Positions 1-4,977 of a stretch of 6,258 nucleotides of DNA are shown here, in pieces (position 1 is the first letter of the stretch; every line of letters begins with the position of its first letter). This DNA comes from Bacillota bacterium. GTDB taxonomy: Bacteria > Bacillota > Clostridia > Lachnospirales > Lachnospiraceae. Location of the stretch: the NCBI GenBank assembly GCA_017861355.1, contig JAGFXQ010000298.1, forward strand, positions 1-6,258, written 5' to 3'. The notes beneath the pieces were generated by a model that did not search any database, had not been told where the DNA came from, and was given only the letters and a program-made list of their open reading frames with translations. The translations under genes and the position numbers were made by a program.

Positions 1-2
1 CA

Positions 3-1667
3 AATCAGGCGATTACTGACGGTGATTTCTTCGTTGTGAAAGTGACTGCCCAAGATACCACAACCGTGAGCTACTATAAGGTGACTATCAGCGTTACTGC
101 TCCTTCAAGCGGTGGGAATTCTTCAAATGCTCCATCTTCTTCAGTTGAGCAGATTACTGTTGATGTTAAACAAGGTCAAACAGATAAAAATGTTTCTGAG
201 ATAACAGTAGAACGAAGTACGGATAAGGACGGACAAAAGAGTGATACGGTAACATATAATGAAAGTAATGCAGAGGAGACAATTAGGAATTTAAAAGATA
301 CGAAAGAAGATACTGTAAGAATAGTAATTCCAGATGAGAAAGATGAAGTTGTTGAGACAAAAATCAATATACCTTCTACTACTCTTGATTTATTGTCCGA
401 AGGTAAAATCAACTTACAGATTGATACGGAAGAAGCAAAGGTTGATATTTCAAAAGATACAATAAGGGATATTAGTAAAGGATCCGAGGATGATCTTTAT
501 TTCCGACTGGTTTCTGTAAAGGATAGTATCCAGAAAGAAACGATTGCACAACATGCGATAGTACAGGTAGGTACGATCAACGGTGATACTAACAGTATAT
601 CTGTCATCGGAACTCCGGTAACAATAGAAACAAATATGTCCTCCACATCTGCAGACATAACCCTTCCGCTTACAGGATTTGAGTTGCCTACTGTTCCAGC
701 AGAGCGGGCTGCATTATTACAGCAGATAGCAGTATATATTGAGCATTCTGATGGCGATAAGGAGTTTGTACAAGGAGAGTTGGTGGAGTACAAAGACGGT
801 GTATACGGAATTCGGTTCCATATTACGAAATTCAGTAGCTTTACTATCGTAAAGACGGATGCCTTCCTAAAATCATCGGCTAGTGACGTTTTAAAAGTAA
901 GTGGCCTTTCTAAGTCAGTCATCAAAGGAAGTAGTATTACAGCAACCGTTGGGAATGATGTGACTAGTATTAATCCTAAAATTACAGTAAGTAAAGCAGC
1001 AACTTGGGAATTATATATGGATAAGAAATGTAGTCAGATCATCGCAAACCATCATTTGAAGTTGAATACAGGAAAAAATATTTCCTATATTAAAGTTACA
1101 GCTGAGAATGGAACATCGAAAGTTTATACACTAACGATTACAAGAAATAAATCCTCGAATGTAGGTATTGTTAAGGTTCAAATTCCGAAAGGAGCAGTAC
1201 TAAACAGAAAAAATATAACAGCAACTGTAGCGAATGAAGTAACGGAAATTGTGGTTGAGATTGTGGTAAGAAATAATAATGTATGGAAACTATACAGCGA
1301 TAAGGCCTACACTAAGGAGATCACAAATTCTAAGCTTAGTCTTAAAGAAGGAATTAACACGGTATATCTTAAGGTGGATGCAGAGGATAAGAAGACCAGC
1401 ATTGTCTACATCCTTAAGATTACTAGAGAAGAGACAAATGAGGTTACGTATAATGCGCATATCAAGCTTGGACTTATAGGAAGTAAACCGTATGCAGAAC
1501 AGGTAGCAAAGATTTTTGAAGACGAGTATGCTGGATCAAAGGTAGAAATTAAAAAAGAAGGGAAGTACTACCGAGTATATGTAGATTTTACTGATAAAGC
1601 AGCTGCAGAAAAAGCATGCCAGGATATGATTAACCGAAAATATATCGTTAATTACTACATTATTTAG
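3..1667 (+). CDS. Modular surface protein with cadherin-like repeats and C-terminal SPOR-like domain (5' partial)
   Basis: The reading frame is open from base 3, so the GTG at 36 is internal and the true start lies left of the window; 554 residues are visible. Numbered from base 3: residues 1-31 are the end of a cadherin-like beta-sandwich domain, closing with YYKVTISV. Residues 32-48 are a Ser/Pro/Gly/Asn linker. Residues 49-285 resemble a module common in Paenibacillus and Clostridia S-layer-type proteins (VKQGQTD near its start, KFSSFTIV at its end). Residues 294-381 and 382-475 are two related repeats sharing ITATV, a W-x-LY-x-DK core and a YxLxITR end. Residues 484-554 look like a SPOR domain (Ala/Glu-rich helix, then YYRVYVDF and a second Ala-rich helix), a family that binds denuded peptidoglycan glycan. 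An extracellular, wall-associated role is inferred; no enzyme domain is visible. The stop is TAG at 1665-1667. The domain names come from pattern recognition and have not been searched. Confidence 0.85.
   Translation, partial: NQAITDGDFFVVKVTAQDTTTVSYYKVTISVTAPSSGGNSSNAPSSSVEQITVDVKQGQTDKNVSEITVERSTDKDGQKSDTVTYNESNAEETIRNLKDTKEDTVRIVIPDEKDEVVETKINIPSTTLDLLSEGKINLQIDTEEAKVDISKDTIRDISKGSEDDLYFRLVSVKDSIQKETIAQHAIVQVGTINGDTNSISVIGTPVTIETNMSSTSADITLPLTGFELPTVPAERAALLQQIAVYIEHSDGDKEFVQGELVEYKDGVYGIRFHITKFSSFTIVKTDAFLKSSASDVLKVSGLSKSVIKGSSITATVGNDVTSINPKITVSKAATWELYMDKKCSQIIANHHLKLNTGKNISYIKVTAENGTSKVYTLTITRNKSSNVGIVKVQIPKGAVLNRKNITATVANEVTEIVVEIVVRNNNVWKLYSDKAYTKEITNSKLSLKEGINTVYLKVDAEDKKTSIVYILKITREETNEVTYNAHIKLGLIGSKPYAEQVAKIFEDEYAGSKVEIKKEGKYYRVYVDFTDKAAAEKACQDMINRKYIVNYYII
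882..1427 (+). repeat. Two tandem protein repeats (cadherin-like beta-sandwich type) inside the surface protein
   Basis: Two consecutive segments of about 88 and 94 residues (bases 882-1145 and 1146-1427) align along most of their length. Shared features are ITATVxNxVTxI, then a W-x-LY-x-DK motif, then a Leu-rich strand followed by G-x-N, then Y-x-KV-x-AE, and finally YxLxITR. The partial module at the left edge (bases 3-95) ends in a similar strand, YYKVTISV, and may be a further relative. At the DNA level the copies have diverged, so this is an old domain duplication and not a recent slippage repeat. Such modules usually act as spacers or adhesion domains in Gram-positive surface proteins. 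Confidence 0.7.
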
Positions 1668-1780
1668 ATGATTATAGGTATCCAAGTAATTAATCCCGAT
1701 ACTTGATTTTAGAAAATATTTGTGGTACAGATGCTTACTATAATTATCAAATAAGAATGATTTTACTTTGCACATCATGT

Positions 1781-1821
1781 AAGGGTGACTGTGGTGGATC
1801 AACATCCGGTTACCCTTTTTT
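1781..1821 (+). terminator. Rho-independent terminator of the surface protein gene
   Basis: The stem AAGGGTGAC (1781-1789) pairs with GTTACCCTT (1809-1817) through nine base pairs, one of them G-U. The pyrimidine arm runs directly into T residues through 1821. A small inner hairpin, GGAT-CAAC-ATCC (1797-1808), can form in the loop. It lies about 115 bases after the TAG stop, which is somewhat distant, but no other candidate is nearer. Confidence 0.7.
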
Positions 1822-1998
1822 GATTCATGACAAGTGAATCGATTTATCATATCATCTTGTTCGAGGTGAAAGCTCGTTTCTTAAAGTGTCAGTTAGCCAT
1901 GATAATAAGTCAGGCATGTTGATTGCAATATATGAGTAAAATTAAGGAAATATTAATGAATTTATTTCTTCTCGGAGTTATAATAAAGAAAGAGTGAG

Positions 1999-2028
1999 TT
2001 GGAATTGTAAATTTGAATTTGCTATGAT
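1999..2028 (+). promoter_or_regulatory. Candidate sigma-A promoter with extended -10 for the small membrane protein
   Basis: A TTGGAA -35 (1999-2004) and a TATGAT -10 (2023-2028) are separated by 18 bases. The -10 is preceded by TGC, giving the extended -10 TGn motif. Transcription would start near 2035 and leave a leader of roughly 57 bases before the ATG at 2092. It matches the consensus well, but AT-rich DNA yields chance matches. Confidence 0.5.
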
Positions 2029-2091
2029 ACGGAAAAGTGGAATAATTATTCAGTGATTAGGGAGTATTAATCTCTCAGTGGAGGGAATGGA

Positions 2092-2499
2092 ATGAATGTA
2101 AAAACAATGAATATCATAAAGAAGTTATTAGTTCTATTAATTGGAATTCTTATTTGCCTGGCACTTTCTTATGTTATCGCCTTGCTGGTTTCCAGATGCT
2201 TTCACATCACATTCAGAACAGTTATGGTATATGAAGGCTTTTTGGTCATATTGATTGGAGCCCTGTTATCTCCGAGCGGGAGCCGATCTATCATTAATCT
2301 GGGTGCTTCCGGCCAGAAGAATGCTGCTCAAATATCGTATCAGGACCTGGAAGTCAACCGATTGGAACAGGAGCTGGAGAGGAAGAACCCCCTTTATTAT
2401 AAGAACTTCTTCTCGACGTTGAAGACCATAAACTATCACTGGACATTTCTAATCAGTGGAGCAGCAATGCTTCTATATACTCTTGAATTTATGAAATAA
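2092..2499 (+). CDS. Small three-helix membrane protein of unknown function
   Basis: This encodes 135 residues. The ATG at 2092 follows GGAGGG (2080-2085) by six bases, which fixes the start. Three hydrophobic segments are visible: about residues 11-33 (LLVLLIGILICLALSYVIAL), 42-60 (VMVYEGFLVILIGALL) and 114-133 (NYHWTFLISGAAMLLYTLEF). The loop from about 61 to 113 is polar and positively charged, with a Glu/Leu-rich stretch at 84-100 that could be a short helix or coiled coil. By the positive-inside rule, this loop and the N-terminus should face the cytoplasm. I do not recognise the family. It has its own candidate promoter and is followed by the inverted-repeat element, so it is probably a single-gene unit. 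The sequence offers no functional clue, catalytic motif or close partner. Confidence 0.8.
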   Translation: MNVKTMNIIKKLLVLLIGILICLALSYVIALLVSRCFHITFRTVMVYEGFLVILIGALLSPSGSRSIINLGASGQKNAAQISYQDLEVNRLEQELERKNPLYYKNFFSTLKTINYHWTFLISGAAMLLYTLEFMK

Positions 2500-2533
2500 G
2501 ATAAAGAGTCCTGGCCGTAATTGCCGGTATACA

Positions 2534-2686
2534 ATACTTGTAACTATTCAGGCCAGGCTCGTAAATCCTGCGGATTTCCTCGCTATATTGGATTAATCCA
2601 ATATAAATATTTAAAAATAGTCCTGGGAAAGTAAACTTTCCCGATCTATTTTAAATATTTCTGCTGGCCCGAATAGTTACAAATAT
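2534..2686. repeat. Nested inverted-repeat element able to fold as a cloverleaf (MITE-like or structured RNA)
   Basis: An outer pair of arms, 2534-2556 and 2664-2686, matches at 21 of 23 positions and encloses 107 bases. Inside are three further hairpins in order. The first is AAATCC-TGC-GGATTT (2563-2577). The second is a perfect 22-base palindrome (2584-2605). The third is a long hairpin with arms 2605-2620 and 2646-2660 (one bulged A) capped by GGGAAAG-TAAA-CTTTCCC (2625-2642). Almost every base is in a helix, giving a closing stem and a three-armed junction. There is no open reading frame in it and no obvious target-site duplication. It could be a miniature inverted-repeat transposable element, another dispersed palindromic repeat, or a structured non-coding RNA. 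It sits 34 bases after the membrane-protein stop and 54 before the protease start, and may also act as a transcription barrier between them. Confidence 0.8.
2584..2605. repeat. Perfect 22-base palindrome within the cloverleaf element
   Basis: The 11 bases TATATTGGATT are followed directly by their exact reverse complement. As RNA or single-stranded DNA it would form a 9-bp hairpin with a TTAA loop. As duplex DNA it could be a dimeric protein binding site. Its position between the two other inner hairpins favours a structural role. Confidence 0.75.
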
Positions 2687-2702
2687 GTGGGAAAGCACTG
2701 CA

Positions 2703-2708
2703 TATAAT
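2703..2708 (+). promoter_or_regulatory. Candidate -10 (TATAAT) for the protease gene, sigma-A or sigma-E type
   Basis: TATAAT lies 33 bases before the protease ATG. For sigma-A, the only -35-like hexamer is TTACAA (2677-2682) with a long 20-base spacer, inside the right arm of the inverted-repeat element. Read as a sporulation sigma-E promoter, CATATAAT (2701-2708) resembles the -10 CATACAnT, and AAATAT (2681-2686) sits 14 bases upstream, as a sigma-E -35 would. Both readings place the -35 in the repeat element. The -10 is clear; the sigma factor is not. Confidence 0.4.
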
Positions 2709-2740
2709 GAACTAAGGATTAGCTGGGAACGAAGGTCCAT

Positions 2741-4471
2741 ATGGATAATGCTAAGATAGAGAATGAATTGAATCTGGCTCTGGATGTTCCGCAGGTAGAC
2801 CGGTCTAAGGCGGTTAATTTGGATGTAGGCTTTACACCGGATACAGATATGTGGGAATTGATTGTAAAATATAACGGAAGCCTGGAACGCATCCGTGAGG
2901 AACTGAAGATATCAGCGGTTGAACTGGCCAATCAATATGCAATTATTACAATACCGGAATATCTGATCGGACGTCTATCTGATTATGATGAGATTGAGTA
3001 TATTGAGAAGCCCAAACGGTTGTTTTTTGAGGTGGATCAGGGGCGTACCGCGTCGTGTATCAATCCTTTGCAGACGCAAAATTATAATCTTTTTGGAGAA
3101 GGGGTACTGATTGGCATCATTGATTCCGGAATAGATTACTCCCATCCCGATTTTCGTAATGAAGATGGGACCACCAGAATTGCAGCACTCTGGGATCAGA
3201 CGATACCGGGGAGCCCTCCTCAGGGATATGATATAGGAACGTTATACACCAGGGAGAAGATTAACGAAGCACTTAAGATACCGATGCCGGAACGAATGGA
3301 TATTGTGCCAAGTACTGACCTATCCGGACATGGGACCCATGTAGCCGGTATTGCTGCCGGGAATGGCAGAGCCAGCAGCGGTACCTACCGGGGAGTGGCT
3401 TCAAAGAGTGATCTGATTGTCGTAAAGCTGGGATCGTCGGTTGGAGAATCTTTTCCGCGAACTTCACAGCTGATGGAGGGGATTGATTTTGCAATCAAGA
3501 CAGCAATCGTTCTTGGAAAGCCGATCTCTATTAACATCAGCTTTGGCAATAATTATGGATCGCATACCGGCAGAACCTTACTGGAAAGCTTCATCAATGA
3601 TATTGCTTTGCTATGGACTACCTGTATCGTCATTGGTACCGGTAATGAAGGTGCCTCGGGAAATCATGCACAGGGTGTACTGACCATGGGAACGAATCAG
3701 GTAGTGGAGATCGCAGTTAGTGAATTCGAGTTTTCGCTCAATGTTCAGATCTGGAAGAATTATTATGACCATTTTGATATTGTTATCACTGCTCCAAACG
3801 GAACAAGGGTGGGCCCTATTCCACGAATCCTTGGTTTGCAGAAATTCCCGATCGGTCAGACCCAAGTTCTTTTATACTACGGAGATCCAACACCATTTAA
3901 TCCTCAGCAGGAGATCTATATCGAATTAATCCCTCTTGGACGTTATATTAACTCAGGGGTATGGCGTTTGGAACTGGTTCCAAGCCGCATTGTCAATGGA
4001 AATTATGATATGTGGCTTCCGGCAGGGGGGGTCAAAAATCCTGCGACCAGATTCCTGCTTCCTTCAGAATTTACGACACTTACTGTGCCTTCTACAGCAG
4101 ATATGGTCATTACGGTCGGAGCATATAATGCATATACAGACAGTTATGCCCCTTTCTCGGGCAGAGGATTTACCAGAAATTTGCGTATTAAGCCGGATCT
4201 TGTTGCACCGGGAGTAAATATCAATTCCTGTGCCCCCGGAGGAGGCTATGCCATTCGATCCGGAACCTCAATGGCAACCCCTTTTGTAACCGGGAGTGCG
4301 GCACTTCTCATGCAATGGGGTATTGTGAATGGCAATGATCCTTACCTTTATGCAGAGAAAGTGAAAGCTTATTTGATTAACGGAGCTAGACAGCTAAAGG
4401 TTGAACCTGTATATCCGAACCGGACACTGGGTTATGGAGCGTTGTGTTTGGAGGATAGTATGCCGGGGTGA
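2741..4471 (+). CDS. Csp-like subtilisin-family (S8) serine protease, catalytically intact
   Basis: This encodes 576 residues. The ATG at 2741 is preceded by GAAGG with a five-base gap. The catalytic triad is visible: Asp128 in GIIDSGIDYSHPDF, His197 in SGHGTHVAG and Ser510 in RSGTSMATP. The oxyanion Asn302 is in GTGNEG. Residues 1-100 form a prodomain-like region ending near IEKPKRLFFEV. Residues about 320-445 are a beta-rich insertion between Asn302 and Ser510 (WRLELVPSRI then YDMWLP), matching the jelly-roll insert of clostridial Csp proteases. There is no signal peptide, so cytoplasmic or spore-compartment action is likely. Csp relatives process the cortex hydrolase SleC during germination, but many clostridia carry extra paralogues of unknown substrate, and no germination gene is adjacent. 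The triad shows it is not a CspA/CspC-type pseudoprotease. The gene stands alone between the repeat element and a strong terminator. The S8 family call is near certain; a germination role is only possible. Confidence 0.95.
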   Translation: MDNAKIENELNLALDVPQVDRSKAVNLDVGFTPDTDMWELIVKYNGSLERIREELKISAVELANQYAIITIPEYLIGRLSDYDEIEYIEKPKRLFFEVDQGRTASCINPLQTQNYNLFGEGVLIGIIDSGIDYSHPDFRNEDGTTRIAALWDQTIPGSPPQGYDIGTLYTREKINEALKIPMPERMDIVPSTDLSGHGTHVAGIAAGNGRASSGTYRGVASKSDLIVVKLGSSVGESFPRTSQLMEGIDFAIKTAIVLGKPISINISFGNNYGSHTGRTLLESFINDIALLWTTCIVIGTGNEGASGNHAQGVLTMGTNQVVEIAVSEFEFSLNVQIWKNYYDHFDIVITAPNGTRVGPIPRILGLQKFPIGQTQVLLYYGDPTPFNPQQEIYIELIPLGRYINSGVWRLELVPSRIVNGNYDMWLPAGGVKNPATRFLLPSEFTTLTVPSTADMVITVGAYNAYTDSYAPFSGRGFTRNLRIKPDLVAPGVNINSCAPGGGYAIRSGTSMATPFVTGSAALLMQWGIVNGNDPYLYAEKVKAYLINGARQLKVEPVYPNRTLGYGALCLEDSMPG

Positions 4472-4539
4472 TATTGCTTTGGGTATCAGATGGAAGAATA
4501 AGAAAAATAGAGATATATATCTTATACTATAGACAAAAT

Positions 4540-4577
4540 CGGAGTGGATGCAGGCGATGCATTTGCTCCGTTTTTTT
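4540..4577 (+). terminator. Strong rho-independent terminator of the protease gene
   Basis: A 13-bp stem (4540-4552 with 4558-4570) encloses a five-base GGCGA loop. The base is CGGAG/CTCCG, and the stem includes three G-U pairs that form on the + strand. Seven T residues (4571-4577) follow directly. It lies 68 bases after the TGA stop. Confidence 0.9.
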
Positions 4578-4653
4578 ATCAAAGACTTAATAAATAACAG
4601 TAAAAAAGATATGAATTTAAAGGGCGAGTAAAAATTATGAAAGGCCAGTGTTA

Positions 4654-4684
4654 TCCTTTAGTATAAAGGACATTTGTCCTTTAT
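4654..4684. repeat. Overlapping inverted repeats that form mutually exclusive hairpins
   Basis: TCCTTTA (4654-4660) is complementary to TAAAGGA (4664-4670). The latter is also part of ATAAAGGAC (4663-4671), which pairs with GTCCTTTAT (4676-4684) around an ATTT loop. The central arm can pair with only one side at a time. It may be an operator with repeated half-sites or a switching hairpin. A weak promoter match overlaps it (4674-4703). Confidence 0.45.
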
Positions 4685-4703
4685 TACAGTATATTTATAT
4701 AAG
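4674..4703 (+). promoter_or_regulatory. Weak candidate promoter overlapping the inverted-repeat trio
   Basis: TTGTCC (4674-4679) and TATAAG (4698-4703) are spaced 18 bases apart. Its -35 falls in the right arm of the hairpin at 4663-4684, an arrangement that would suit repression. A transcript starting here would have a leader of about 270 bases before the ATG at 4978. Chance matches are common in DNA this AT-rich. Confidence 0.25.
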
Positions 4704-4810
4704 ATATACAAAAAGTAGTTAAAATAATTTAAAAATAGAGACATAAAGCATTAAACATATGTAAAATTATTGAAAAGTATATGTAAAATATGCACATAAA
4801 AACTTTAGTC

Positions 4811-4840
4811 TTTAAGCGGGTACATTTAGAGTGCTGTAAT
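4811..4840 (+). promoter_or_regulatory. Alternative weak promoter for the secreted protein gene
   Basis: TTTAAG (4811-4816) and TGTAAT (4835-4840) are 18 bases apart, and TGC just before the -10 makes it an extended -10. The leader would be about 130 bases and would still include both hairpins near the start codon. The -35 is poor. Confidence 0.25.
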
Positions 4841-4904
4841 GCTCATATATCATTCATTGAATTGTAGGAAAGATTAAATTACCGGGTTTACAGATTTGCT
4901 TTCT

Positions 4905-4952
4905 AACCCTTGTTAAGGGTTTAAAAGAATATGGGATGTCGGAAGCGACATC
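4905..4952 (+). promoter_or_regulatory. Structured 5' leader of the secreted protein gene (two hairpins)
   Basis: Hairpin one is AACCCTT-GTT-AAGGGTT (4905-4921). Hairpin two is GATGTCG-GAAG-CGACATC (4935-4952), a perfect 7-bp stem ending 13 bases before the AGGAGG ribosome binding site at 4966-4971. Upstream GGGTT (4884-4888) can compete for AACCC in hairpin one. Neither hairpin has a T-tract typical of a terminator. They could stabilise the mRNA or affect translation. Confidence 0.45.
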
Positions 4953-4977
4953 ACCAAAGTATATGAGGAGGAAAAGT

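Larger units (their letters stand above)
1668..2091. other. Non-coding stretch between the surface protein and the small membrane protein
   Basis: This AT-rich region of 424 bases has no convincing gene on either strand. It contains the likely terminator of the upstream gene (1781-1821) and a candidate promoter (1999-2028) for the downstream gene. Between the stop codon and the terminator, and from 1823 to 1998, I see no conserved RNA motif or strong repeat. A minus-strand frame across 1536-1850 overlaps the terminator and the SPOR-coding end and looks like a shadow. Confidence 0.6.
4472..4977. other. Long AT-rich non-coding region between the protease and the secreted protein gene
   Basis: These 506 bases contain the protease terminator (4540-4577), a trio of overlapping inverted repeats (4654-4684), two weak promoter candidates and a structured leader before the secreted-protein gene (hairpins at 4905-4921 and 4935-4952). 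Bases 4685-4810 are extremely AT-rich, with nothing further I can name. No convincing small gene with a ribosome binding site was seen on either strand. I compared it by eye with the cyclic-di-GMP, fluoride and guanidine riboswitch consensus and found no match. Confidence 0.55.

Noticed and set aside
36..38. GTG at 36 as the start of the first gene
   Set aside because: The frame is open upstream to base 3 and encodes sequence that continues the same cadherin-like strand pattern, and no ribosome binding site precedes the GTG.
497..925. 142-codon reading frame on the minus strand
   Set aside because: It lies wholly inside the surface protein gene, has no plausible ribosome binding site or domain, and its protein composition looks like a shadow.
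1245..1268. Imperfect tandem 12-mer (GAAATTGTGGTT, GAGATTGTGGTA) in the second cadherin-like repeat
   Set aside because: The first repeat has the same spacing between VTxI and W-x-LY, so there is no inserted unit; the similarity reflects a Val/Ile/Glu-rich beta strand.
1536..1850. 104-codon minus-strand frame over the end of the surface protein gene
   Set aside because: It runs through the terminator hairpin and the SPOR-coding end; its translation is low-complexity Phe/Tyr/Asn-rich without a recognisable fold.
2538..2682. Cloverleaf element as a tRNA or simple terminator
   Set aside because: The arms are far too long for tRNA, with no T-loop or anticodon arm pattern. There is no T-tract directly after the outer stem or the palindrome, so it is not a standard terminator.
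2741..4471. Possibility that the protease is a dead pseudoprotease like CspC
   Set aside because: Asp128, His197, Asn302 and Ser510 are all present in intact motifs and there is no frameshift.
4800..4977. Known riboswitch upstream of the secreted protein gene
   Set aside because: Conserved cores of cyclic-di-GMP types I and II, cyclic-di-AMP, fluoride, guanidine and cobalamin classes were not found by eye; only generic hairpins are visible.
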